Positions 8,488-16,583 of a stretch of DNA of 64,000 nt are shown one piece after another. Each line of letters starts with the position of its first letter. The first letter of the stretch is position 1. Origin of the DNA: an uncultured Muribaculaceae bacterium (GTDB lineage: Bacteria; Bacteroidota; Bacteroidia; Bacteroidales; Muribaculaceae). The DNA lies in contig CANQZG010000001.1 in NCBI GenBank assembly GCA_947628305.1, forward strand, positions 248,001-312,000, given 5' to 3'. Position numbers and translations under genes: made by a program. Below the pieces are notes generated by a model. That model searched no databases. It had not been told where the DNA came from and saw only the letters and a list, made by a program, of their open reading frames with translations.

Positions 8488-9900
8488 ATGAAATTATCCT
8501 ATAAAAATCTCACATTGGCAGCCATTGTCGCCATGGCAGGCTGCGCGGGGTTGACGTCGTGTGACAAGGAGAAAATCTATACCACCGACTACGAGGAATA
8601 TATCCCGCTAGGGAACATCACATTCGATGTGAGTGAAATCCTCCCCCTCGGCGTGGGCATGGACTCCACCCTGGTGGTGACCATCGGCCCTGACAATGCC
8701 GAAGACAAGACAATCATCTTCCGTTCGTCCAACGAGGAGGTCGCCACCGTCGACCAGGACGGTACAATCCACGCCCTCAAGGTAGGCTCGGCAATCATTT
8801 CGGCCGGGACACCCATGGGATTCGGCGCAAATGCCTCCATCGAGGTACAGGTGATTCCTGAAGTCATCAAGGCGACCGAGGTCAAGCTGACCAACGTGAC
8901 CCCTCCGAGCGAGGACGGCTTCATCTACGAGACCGACCAGATTCAACTCGAAGCTGAAATACTTCCCGCCGACCACACCTACAGCCGTCTCACATGGGGC
9001 ACATCCGACCCCGAAATCGCGACAGTCGACCAAAAGGGACTCGTCAACTGTATCAAGGCCGGCAAGGTGACAATCTACTGCGCGACCAATGACCACAGTG
9101 GCGTCAAGGGCAGTTACGAGCTCGAAATCGTCAAGATGGTATCGGTTGACAAAGTCACTATACACAACGGAAATCTTGACCTCACGCTCCCCGGCTACGG
9201 CATACAACTGGACGTGACATACGAACCCGCCACCGGTACGACCGGCTCGGTTCAGTGGACAACGAGCGACGAGAGCGTAGCGACCGTGAACCGTGGCATA
9301 GTGACCGCCGTTGGCTTCGGTAACGCCACAATCACCGCCATGTGTCCCTCTACAGGCCAGTCAACATCAATCGAGGTCAATGTCCCCGTCGGCAAATACT
9401 ACTGGGGACCTGAGAACAAGTTCTCCCGCTGGATATGCTCAAGCTACAACCCTGCGGACCATGTATTCGGCGACAACGACCGTGGCGATGTATGGCGCAT
9501 ATACTTTGCCGATGCAAAGGGCGGTAAATGGCGTCGAGACATCAAGATTGACTGCAACAACAATAACATGTTTGAATGGCACAGCGACTATCCGTTCTAT
9601 GCGTTCCGCACAAACTTACCCAAGGGCGGCGACAACACCTGGGACGTACGCGATTCAGGCAACCCGCACGATAAGACAGGTATCGACCTTAGCGACGGAA
9701 CGCGCCTGATTTCGATTGACCTCACCGGCAAATGGGATGGATACCACTATTTCAACCTCTTCCAGTGCAAGGTGGCCGATGTCCCCAACGCCAACGTTGA
9801 CAAGGACAAGCCCTACTATGACATCTACTGGATACGCTCGTTCAAGAGCAAAGAGGAGGCCGTGGCGTTCGCCGAGGCCGAAATCAAGGCAGGAAAATAA
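8488..9900 (+). CDS. Surface lipoprotein with three BIG2 Ig domains
   Basis: A 470-residue lipoprotein (lipobox GLTSC-D, cysteine near residue 25). Three bacterial Ig-like (BIG2) repeats follow, each with the signature S-x-x-x-V-A-T-V-D/N and G-x-A-x-I: about residues 40-130, 130-222 and 222-310. The C-terminal 160 residues (from GKYYWGPENKFSRW to the end, with DIYWIRSFKSKEEA) resemble the carbohydrate-binding tail of SusE/F-position or SGBP proteins. The Ig units probably act as a stalk that holds the C-terminal binding domain away from the membrane. It lies 38 bp behind susD and is likely the glycan-binding accessory of this PUL. The exact family of the tail is uncertain. Confidence 0.85.
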   Translation: MKLSYKNLTLAAIVAMAGCAGLTSCDKEKIYTTDYEEYIPLGNITFDVSEILPLGVGMDSTLVVTIGPDNAEDKTIIFRSSNEEVATVDQDGTIHALKVGSAIISAGTPMGFGANASIEVQVIPEVIKATEVKLTNVTPPSEDGFIYETDQIQLEAEILPADHTYSRLTWGTSDPEIATVDQKGLVNCIKAGKVTIYCATNDHSGVKGSYELEIVKMVSVDKVTIHNGNLDLTLPGYGIQLDVTYEPATGTTGSVQWTTSDESVATVNRGIVTAVGFGNATITAMCPSTGQSTSIEVNVPVGKYYWGPENKFSRWICSSYNPADHVFGDNDRGDVWRIYFADAKGGKWRRDIKIDCNNNNMFEWHSDYPFYAFRTNLPKGGDNTWDVRDSGNPHDKTGIDLSDGTRLISIDLTGKWDGYHYFNLFQCKVADVPNANVDKDKPYYDIYWIRSFKSKEEAVAFAEAEIKAGK

Positions 9901-9909
9901 TTTTAAAAC

Positions 9910-9956
9910 TAATGTCTTTAGAGTCTTTAAGGACATTAAGGACTCTAAAGACATTA
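9910..9956. repeat. Intercistronic 16-bp-stem hairpin
   Basis: A perfect 16-bp inverted repeat (TAATGTCTTTAGAGTC at 9910-9925 with its complement at 9941-9956) around a 15-nt loop fills most of the gap between the BIG2 lipoprotein and the lyase. The loop is built from the same AAGGACATTAAGG words. It lacks a following T-run, so it is not a standard terminator. A role in 3'-end protection or processing of the susCD mRNA is inferred. Confidence 0.7.
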
Positions 9957-9977
9957 AAAACAAGAAAACCAACTACA

Positions 9978-11297
9978 ATGAAAAAGTTTTTCAGATATTT
10001 TCTCATGACGGCGGTTGTCGCAGGGTTCTCCTCCTGTTCAGAAATCGAGGACGGCACAACCGACATCGATTCGTGGGAGGATGAATACAAGCCGGTTGAA
10101 TACACGTTCAACCACCCGTGTATGCTTCATCAGCAGAGCGACATCGACTATGTAAAGGGCAACCTAAGCCGCACACCGTGGAAAGAGGCGTGGGACAAAC
10201 TTGAATCCAACCCCTATTCCAACGTCAACCGCGCGGCCAACCCCACCCCGCTCATCTCGCGTACAAACGGTAACGCCGAGTGTCCCAACAATGCGACCAA
10301 CTTCGGACGCGACTGTGCCGGCATCTATCAGCTTGGACTGCGTTACGCCCTGACCGGCGACCGCGTGGCCGCCGAGCGCGCCGTAGCCAATATCAAGGCA
10401 TGGGCCGAGAACTGTAACGGTATCCACCACAACGGCGACACCAACCAGACCCTGATTCTGTTCCAAGTCTACCAGTTTGCCAACGGTATGGAGTTACTTC
10501 GTGACTACAACGATTTCGGCAATTCCGATGATTTCAAGAAAGCCGCCGACTGGCTCGTAGAGAAATTCTATCCCCAGGCCAATGACTTCCTCGTGCGTCA
10601 CAACAACACCTACGACCACTACTGGCTCAACTGGGACCTGGCCGCGATGACAGCGATTCTGTCAATGGGTATCCTCACCGATGACCAGGAGAAAGTGAAC
10701 GAGGCAGTCGCCTACTTCAAGACAGGCATCGGCGCAGGACGTTTCGAGAAAGCCGCACCATTTGTCTACGACGACCCCGACGGCACAGGCATCAAAATCG
10801 CGCAGTGCAACGAATCAGGCCGTGACCAAGGCCACTGCACGTTGTGCGCATCTCTGATGGGTGCTTTCTGCATGATGGCCTACAATATCGGCGAAGATTT
10901 GTTTGCATTCGACAACCACCGCATGATTGCCATGGCCGAGTACATCGCCAAGTACAACGTACCCCTACCCGGTATCACCAAACCGCTCAACGAGGGAGAC
11001 TTCGCCCACCCGACAACCTCTATGCCTTACACCGCCCACATCTGGTGTCCCGACAATAACAACAAGACGGGCGAACGCACCGAGCTTGGCACAGACGGAC
11101 GTGGCACGAAGCGTCCCGGTTGGGAAATCTGGCGCAACTACGCACGTAAGAACAACTTCAAGACAGTCTACATCGACGAGTTCGCCGATTACCTGATGCC
11201 TGACGAAGGAGCAGGTATCTACGACACCAACACCGGCGGTTACGACCAGGTCGGATGCTCGACCCTGATGTTCTACCGCGAGGCAGCGGGCGAATAA
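9978..11297 (+). CDS. Alginate-lyase-fold polysaccharide lyase, lipoprotein
   Basis: A 439-residue lipoprotein (VAGFSSC-S lipobox, cysteine near 20) with an alginate_lyase (alpha/alpha toroid) domain. Visible family motifs are FGRDCAGIYQLGLRYALTG, the region NNTYDHYWLNWDL, and the conserved NESGRDQGHC block before CMMAYNIGEDLF. The ATG at 9978 is chosen over an in-frame TTG-type start at 9912, which would place the palindrome inside the protein and bury the signal peptide. Proteins with this fold include PL5 and PL38 enzymes that cleave alginate or glucuronan by beta-elimination; PL38-type seems most plausible, but the family is not certain. It is the only degradative enzyme of the PUL and ends at a strong bidirectional terminator. 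Confidence 0.88.
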   Translation: MKKFFRYFLMTAVVAGFSSCSEIEDGTTDIDSWEDEYKPVEYTFNHPCMLHQQSDIDYVKGNLSRTPWKEAWDKLESNPYSNVNRAANPTPLISRTNGNAECPNNATNFGRDCAGIYQLGLRYALTGDRVAAERAVANIKAWAENCNGIHHNGDTNQTLILFQVYQFANGMELLRDYNDFGNSDDFKKAADWLVEKFYPQANDFLVRHNNTYDHYWLNWDLAAMTAILSMGILTDDQEKVNEAVAYFKTGIGAGRFEKAAPFVYDDPDGTGIKIAQCNESGRDQGHCTLCASLMGAFCMMAYNIGEDLFAFDNHRMIAMAEYIAKYNVPLPGITKPLNEGDFAHPTTSMPYTAHIWCPDNNNKTGERTELGTDGRGTKRPGWEIWRNYARKNNFKTVYIDEFADYLMPDEGAGIYDTNTGGYDQVGCSTLMFYREAAGE

Positions 11298-11318
11298 TCC
11301 CGCCCCACCGCGATACAA

Positions 11319-11355
11319 AAAAATCCCCGCAGTGTTGTCCACTGCGGGGATTTTT
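11319..11355. terminator. Bidirectional terminator between lyase and NagX-like gene
   Basis: A 15-bp stem (AAAAATCCCCGCAGT at 11319-11333 with its complement at 11341-11355) and a 7-nt loop, with A-run on one side and T-run on the other. It serves the two convergent transcripts. Confidence 0.93.
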
Positions 11356-11363
11356 ATTACATT

Positions 11364-12461
11364 TTATATCTTGATGTAGATACGGTGACGATACAACGGC
11401 CAGGCGATTGCGCCACACAGCAGCATGAACCCGACGGCATATACAGCCGAAGCCAGTTCAGGGTCAGGGATAACCGACAGAAGCGACTCATACATCCCCC
11501 GCTTTGTGCCGAAGCGTCCGACCAAGGTCGCCAACAGTTCGCTGAACACATACAGGAACAACGGATTCACCCCGAACGATTCAAAGAACCGACACCAACG
11601 TCTGTGCCCCTGCATGTCAATGAAATAAATCAGCGTTGCAAGCAACATCGATGCCAGTCCCGTCGTCACAAGGACAAATGTCGGTGACCACACCCGTTTG
11701 TTCAACGGCATCCACTCGGTCAAGAGGAATCCACCGGCCATCAACATGAACCCAATGACAAACAATGTCAAAACCTTGTCGGCCAAAACCGCGTCACGCT
11801 TGATTACCGCACCGCAGCAGAACCCGATGATTGTATGCGCCAACGCCGACACAGTGCTCGCTATACCCTCTGGGTCAACAGGCGACTTGTGATAAAGGTG
11901 TGACGCACCGACCAGGAAACGGTCAACGACAGCGTTAAAATTGGTCGAATCGTTCTCATATCCGTTAAAAAGGCACATCAAAGCCGAATACAGCACCAGC
12001 AAAGCCACGGCACTCCAGACCATAGTTTTTCGGCTAAGGAACAGAGCCATGAGCGACACGACACCGAAACAAAGGCCTATGCGGGGGAGAACTCCTGTCA
12101 GACGAAGCCTGTCAAACGCAAAAGGCTCACCCTTGCACGCCAACCCGAACCAATGAAGTGCCCACCCTATCAGAATGATGAGCACCGCGCGACGCACAAT
12201 TTTTGTAATCACCGGGCGCGACGGCTCGAACCGTTGCTTGCTCAATGACAGATAGGTCGTAACACCCATTATGAACAGAAAGAATGGAAACACAAGGTCA
12301 CACGGCGTCATTCCGTTCCATGTCGAGTGTTTCAAATAATCCCACGACACAGGGCCTCCGGCATTGTTCACCACAATCATGCCTACAATGGTGATACCGC
12401 GAAGGACATCAAGTGACAGCAACCGTTGGCTTTTAACGGTTGTTTGAGCGGCGGTACCCAT
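11364..12461 (-). CDS. HGSNAT/NagX-like transmembrane acetyltransferase
   Basis: A 365-residue polytopic membrane protein of the heparan-alpha-glucosaminide N-acetyltransferase (DUF1624/DUF5009) family. It begins RLLSLDVLRGITIVGMIVVN and carries DYLKHSTWNGMTPCDLVFP-like sequence, in which H45 aligns with the active-site histidine of human HGSNAT (known family fact). About nine to ten hydrophobic segments follow. The family moves an acetyl group from acetyl-CoA across a membrane to the amino group of a terminal glucosamine. The ATG at 12461 comes one base after the stop of the GH89 gene (TGATATG), so translation is coupled. The likely role is to acetylate glucosamine ends so that GH89 can act. 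A sugar transport role, once proposed for NagX proteins, is the alternative. Confidence 0.87.
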   Translation of the reverse strand: MGTAAQTTVKSQRLLSLDVLRGITIVGMIVVNNAGGPVSWDYLKHSTWNGMTPCDLVFPFFLFIMGVTTYLSLSKQRFEPSRPVITKIVRRAVLIILIGWALHWFGLACKGEPFAFDRLRLTGVLPRIGLCFGVVSLMALFLSRKTMVWSAVALLVLYSALMCLFNGYENDSTNFNAVVDRFLVGASHLYHKSPVDPEGIASTVSALAHTIIGFCCGAVIKRDAVLADKVLTLFVIGFMLMAGGFLLTEWMPLNKRVWSPTFVLVTTGLASMLLATLIYFIDMQGHRRWCRFFESFGVNPLFLYVFSELLATLVGRFGTKRGMYESLLSVIPDPELASAVYAVGFMLLCGAIAWPLYRHRIYIKI

Positions 12462-12462
12462 A

Positions 12463-14643
12463 TCAGCGGTCCTGATTGGCGTTAAACACTCTACTATAGA
12501 CCTCACGGGCGGTGTCGATACAGTCGCCTTCGGCCTCGACGGCATATCGCTTCTTATCGAGCGTCCAGGGCTCCTCCATGGCGTAATAATCAATCGGCTC
12601 TACAGTCTTGCCTTCGAGGCCTCCACGCAATGTCTTCAGATAGGCATCCCAACGGGGATAATAGAAGTCCTTCAGGATTCCGTTCCATTCCTTGTGGGCA
12701 TAATCGCGCAGCTTGCCTTTGTCAGCGCACTGACGAGGTCCCCAGGTAGTGATTTGCACACGTGAGTTCCATTCATACAGGTCTTTCTCCTGCGGAGTCG
12801 TTCCACAGTCGCGCGCCTTGGCAATCCATGAACCCACCCTGAACTCGGGACGCGTAGCCAACAGGCTGTCCTGCAAGAGAATCAAGTCAAGGAAACGCGT
12901 GCTGTTGGCGTCAAATGACTTACGGTCATAACATTTATAGTCGGCGATTGTCCGTTGATAGACACGACGACCCTCGTCAGCGACAGCCTGACGCACAATG
13001 TCCACGAGGTCATATTCATAGTTGTTGTTACCCCGGAATCCCTCGGCGGCCTCAAGCATGAGACGCGCGGCCTCGGCCGTAGATGTGGGGTCATAATAGT
13101 TCTTCATCTTGGACCAACTGGACACCTGGAAATTGTCCAAAGAGGGACGCGCACAGAAAATCGACTCGTGAGGCCCTTGCTGGATATTTCCCATGGGAGC
13201 ATTATAAATTCCATTGGCAAGAATCGCCCAAGCCTGATAAATATTGTCGTCATAACGCCCGTAACGTGCCTTCACATAACCCTTCAGCCATTCCTCCTTG
13301 GTGGGGACACTGTCAAGCCACGGAAGTTCCGACATCATCTCGAACATCACCGGGTTGTTCTCTGAACCCTCCATCGTCAACCCTGTCCCGAGACAATTCT
13401 TGCCGAGGGGATGAACTGAAATCTGGCGGTAGTTGTCTAACAGTTCGTCCATACGCCCGTGTAACCCCACGTTACCGCCGAAATTCTCAAGCATGCACAT
13501 AAGCCACTTATGTTCACCGAAACCGTTCTCACGCTTGGCGGGGGACTCTATACCCCACATTGGCTTGCATTCGGCAAAAAGGTCGAGAATTAACAAATCC
13601 CCCGCCGGGAGGCCGGCAATCATCTCCTCACGCGGATTGGTGCTCCATGCCTGAACGACCCATACGGCATCGGGATTAGCCCTTTTCATCGCCGCCATGA
13701 CAGCCTTGCCACCTGCATCGAAGTCAAACTCATCGGCATTCTTGCATTCATGGAACGGGTCCATGGCATAATAACCGCTCTTGCCGAAAAGAGCGGCCTG
13801 TTCCTTGTAATACAACATCGCAAGCTCCTGAAACTTAGGGTCGGTGGGATATAAGAACGCGGGACGTTCAAAACCGTTCCAAAGCGGCGATTTTATAATA
13901 TTCAACCCAAGTTTTTTATCAGCGTTGCTCGGCATCATGCCTGAATAACCGGGCAACACAGGCGTTATGCCGAACTCTTTCATACGCGAGAGAATACGCT
14001 TTTGCATCTTCTCCTGACTCTCATACCAGCTGTCGGGGTTAGGGCCGCCCCATCCCTCAAGATTGTTCATCGCCCACCATGCAAGGAAAGCCGGCCCGGC
14101 GATAAAGCCGTTGATTTCATCCTTGGTGTACCCCAGGCGTGTCAACATGTTTTTCCACACGCATTCCTGCCCCACGGCCGCCAACGGCAAGTTCACGCCA
14201 TGGAGGGCCATCCAGTCTATTTCACGCTCCCAACGCTCCCAGTTCCAGAAAGGCATCGTGTAGGAATAGGTACAATAGTTGAAATCATACCGCAGTTTCA
14301 TGTCGGTCGAGTGACGTTCAGGCTTAGCTATCGCAGGGAGCACATCCGGCAGTCGGGCCGACATGCCGTTCCACGACAGATGGACCCCCGCATAGTGTTT
14401 CAAATACCAGTTGATGCCTGTGGCGACACTTACATAATTATTCCCCTTGACGAGGACCTTGTTCCCCTTTTGGGACAATTCAAAATAATCGCTTCCGTCT
14501 GGCGACTTTTTCAGTTCGGTCACAAATTTCTTCGACGCTCCCTTGTCAATGCGTTCAAGCATCGCGGGAATCGGGTTCACCGCCGCACAGACACCCATGG
14601 TGACCGCAAGCAGCAGTGACAGTAAGATGATTTTTCGTTTCAT
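12463..14643 (-). CDS. GH89 alpha-N-acetylglucosaminidase (NAGLU-like)
   Basis: A 726-residue exported enzyme. Signal peptide MKRKIILLSLLLAVTMGVCA; then the NAGLU N-terminal domain (to about 110), the TIM barrel and the all-helical C-terminal domain. In the barrel E299 (in AMDPFHEC) and E425 (in LTMEGSENNPVMFE) occupy the places of the two catalytic glutamates of human NAGLU (E316 and E446). It removes terminal alpha-linked GlcNAc, as in heparan sulfate or mucin alpha-1,4-GlcNAc caps. The ATG at 14643 is favoured over a TTG at 14664 because the signal peptide starts there. It is flanked by the Sel1 gene 17 bp upstream and the NagX-like gene one base downstream. Confidence 0.94.
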   Translation of the reverse strand: MKRKIILLSLLLAVTMGVCAAVNPIPAMLERIDKGASKKFVTELKKSPDGSDYFELSQKGNKVLVKGNNYVSVATGINWYLKHYAGVHLSWNGMSARLPDVLPAIAKPERHSTDMKLRYDFNYCTYSYTMPFWNWERWEREIDWMALHGVNLPLAAVGQECVWKNMLTRLGYTKDEINGFIAGPAFLAWWAMNNLEGWGGPNPDSWYESQEKMQKRILSRMKEFGITPVLPGYSGMMPSNADKKLGLNIIKSPLWNGFERPAFLYPTDPKFQELAMLYYKEQAALFGKSGYYAMDPFHECKNADEFDFDAGGKAVMAAMKRANPDAVWVVQAWSTNPREEMIAGLPAGDLLILDLFAECKPMWGIESPAKRENGFGEHKWLMCMLENFGGNVGLHGRMDELLDNYRQISVHPLGKNCLGTGLTMEGSENNPVMFEMMSELPWLDSVPTKEEWLKGYVKARYGRYDDNIYQAWAILANGIYNAPMGNIQQGPHESIFCARPSLDNFQVSSWSKMKNYYDPTSTAEAARLMLEAAEGFRGNNNYEYDLVDIVRQAVADEGRRVYQRTIADYKCYDRKSFDANSTRFLDLILLQDSLLATRPEFRVGSWIAKARDCGTTPQEKDLYEWNSRVQITTWGPRQCADKGKLRDYAHKEWNGILKDFYYPRWDAYLKTLRGGLEGKTVEPIDYYAMEEPWTLDKKRYAVEAEGDCIDTAREVYSRVFNANQDR

Positions 14644-14660
14644 GGCATATTCTATTTCAT

Positions 14661-16226
14661 TCAAATCTTCTTGGCATTCTCTAACATCTCGGCTCGGTCA
14701 CCCCAATACTTGGACTTACGCTCATCCGGCTCGACACTTCCATCATCTAATCCATACCGGCCGGACAAAATATAACATGCGTCAACGCTACCCGCATTTG
14801 CCGCCGCTATATACCATTCAATCGCCCACAGGACATTCTCCTCAACCCCGATTCCGGCCTCATACATTCGCCCCATAAGAACCATGGACTCGGCGTCTCC
14901 ATTCTCGGCCATAGCCTTTATTTTGTCATAGTTTTTCTCTAACTCAATGGTTTCAATGATTCCACCACAATCATCGCCGTAACAATACATAACCGAGGAA
15001 TCAGATGCCGCACAAATATCTAAGATGTGCTTGTAATCCCGCTTATCGGGACTCTGTCTTAACAACATTTCAATCAAAGGACAGGCATAGATTTCTTTAT
15101 CATAATGAAATGCCTTTTCACCCCATTTGATAGCCTCGTCTTCATTTTTATCGACCCCGAGTCCGAGGGAATAGTAAAGCCTTAACGTATCACAAGCCAT
15201 CGCGTCACCTTTCAGGGCAATCTTTTCCAGACGCGATATTTCATTATCGGCATTTCTCGCCATACCGACATACTTCAATCTTTCGTTAAGGATGCTCCTT
15301 GGCTCATAAAGATAACTCTGACCGTACCAATGAAGTGCCTCGTCGTAATCCCTCACATCAAACAGATACAAGTCCCCCAAGGATTCCATCGCATCAATAT
15401 CACCATCAACCAACGCTTTCTTGAAATATCTGTCAGCGGACGAAATATCCCGTTTGACAAACTTCCCGTCTTTATGGTAGTAGGCCAGCACGCGCGAGGC
15501 CTTAATGTGCCCGGCATCTGACGCGCGTTTCAGGTAGGAGATTCCCTTTTCACGGTCTGTCACCCCGTAAAATCCCCACATATATGACTGTCCGAGGTTA
15601 TACAGAGCGTTAGACTGTCCCATAGCGGCCGCCCGTTCAAGCCATTCGATTCCCTTGGCGTTGTCTTTGGTGTACACGACCCCTTCAAGGTATAACATCC
15701 CTTTGATATACATCCCGAAGGGGTCTCCACCGGCGACGGCTTTGTCGCACCATTCACGTGTCTTGCTGAAATCTTCGTCACCAAAATTTTCAAACGATGA
15801 ATATAGTGAAGAAAGCATTGCCTGTGAACGGGGATGTCCCGCCTCGGCGGCACGTTTATACAATTCAAAGGCCTTTGTCACGTCAGGCTGTCCATCAATC
15901 AGGCCGCTTTCATAGGCATATCCTAACCGATGAATCGCGGTGGTGTCACCGCGCTCCACGAGTGTCTGCAAACGTTCGAGTTCATTGTTGACGCTCTTGC
16001 TACGGGTTACCCAATCCTGATAATAATTTGAGAAAAGATAATCGTTATCGATAAGCTGACGGTTATATTCCAGAGCCTTATCTACGTCACGTTCCATACC
16101 ATAGCCCCACAGATAACCGACAAAATTGTTATAACACTCTTGCGCGTCAAACGCTTCCTTGCCTTGCATTGAAAGACATAGAATTGATGCGATACATAAT
16201 CCTATCAAATTTTTCATAGTTTTCAT
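14661..16226 (-). CDS. Exported Sel1-repeat (SLR) protein
   Basis: A 521-residue protein with signal peptide (MKTMKNLIGLCIASILCLSMQG) and then about ten Sel1-like repeats, each with the pattern A-x-x-x-L-G-x-x-Y-x-x-G plus A-x-x-W-x-x-x-A-A (for example TTAIHRLGYAYESG and KAFELYKRAAEAGHP). Such alpha-alpha solenoids bind proteins or peptides; no enzymatic motif is seen. It is the first gene of the operon with GH89 and the NagX-like protein, and its start lies 13 bp from the end of a 274-bp repeat that would form or contain its leader. The connection to glycan breakdown is only by position. Confidence 0.85.
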   Translation of the reverse strand: MKTMKNLIGLCIASILCLSMQGKEAFDAQECYNNFVGYLWGYGMERDVDKALEYNRQLIDNDYLFSNYYQDWVTRSKSVNNELERLQTLVERGDTTAIHRLGYAYESGLIDGQPDVTKAFELYKRAAEAGHPRSQAMLSSLYSSFENFGDEDFSKTREWCDKAVAGGDPFGMYIKGMLYLEGVVYTKDNAKGIEWLERAAAMGQSNALYNLGQSYMWGFYGVTDREKGISYLKRASDAGHIKASRVLAYYHKDGKFVKRDISSADRYFKKALVDGDIDAMESLGDLYLFDVRDYDEALHWYGQSYLYEPRSILNERLKYVGMARNADNEISRLEKIALKGDAMACDTLRLYYSLGLGVDKNEDEAIKWGEKAFHYDKEIYACPLIEMLLRQSPDKRDYKHILDICAASDSSVMYCYGDDCGGIIETIELEKNYDKIKAMAENGDAESMVLMGRMYEAGIGVEENVLWAIEWYIAAANAGSVDACYILSGRYGLDDGSVEPDERKSKYWGDRAEMLENAKKI

Positions 16227-16239
16227 GATATTATTGGCC

Positions 16240-16513
16240 TTAGAGTATGTTTAGTTTTAACAGTCAGAAATTTTTATGCGGAGTCTTGGAATGATTTTGG
16301 CCATGCAGCCGAGGGAGCGATACGGGCATCGTGACCGAGGCAAAGGGGCAAAAGCATCCAAGAGACCGCATCGGGGACTCCTTGACGGCATCTTCCGGCC
16401 ATTTCCGTGTCTCTCGCTCGTCATGTATCTCGATACACTCCTCGCTCGGAGACACGGAACTGCCTCGAAATATGCCTATAAAAATTCGACTGTTAAATCT
16501 CAACATACTCTTA
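16240..16513. repeat. 274-bp MITE-like element, copy 1
   Basis: About 90% identical by eye to the reverse complement of 33365-33638, and of exactly the same length. The ends are imperfect inverted repeats of about 40 bp (TTAGAGTATG...TTTTAACAGTC and the mirrored GACTGTTAAA...CATACTCTTA). Both strands are open in both copies, but nearly every base difference changes an amino acid in both frames, so I take it as non-coding. It ends 13 bp before the start of the Sel1-GH89-NagX operon. Confidence 0.85.
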
Positions 16514-16522
16514 AATAAGCCA

Positions 16523-16566
16523 AACGGGGTGCGTCATCAGGCCGATAGCCGGTGACACACCCCGTT
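16523..16566 (-). terminator. Hairpin downstream of spt
   Basis: AACGGGGTG (16523-16531) pairs with CACCCCGTT (16558-16566), with further pairing inside. It lies 18 bp past the stop of the serine palmitoyltransferase gene on the minus strand. The T-run is weak, so factor-independent termination is probable but not certain. Confidence 0.6.
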
Positions 16567-16583
16567 ATATAATTTTTTAATTA

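Noticed and set aside
9910-9956. Inverted repeat considered as an invertible promoter switch
   Set aside because: Only 15 bp separate the arms, no promoter boxes lie between, and no invertase gene is near.
12463-12593. Longer version of the NagX-like protein starting at 12593
   Set aside because: The extra 44 codons lie wholly within the GH89 gene in another frame and look like shadow sequence; the family N-terminus RLLSLDVLRG begins close after the ATG at 12461.
16276-16518. An 80-codon frame conserved in both 274-bp repeats (also at 33273-33602, and the opposite frames)
   Set aside because: Both strands are open in both copies, and almost every base difference between the copies changes an amino acid in each frame, often radically. 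That is the picture of non-coding DNA without stops, not of a conserved peptide.
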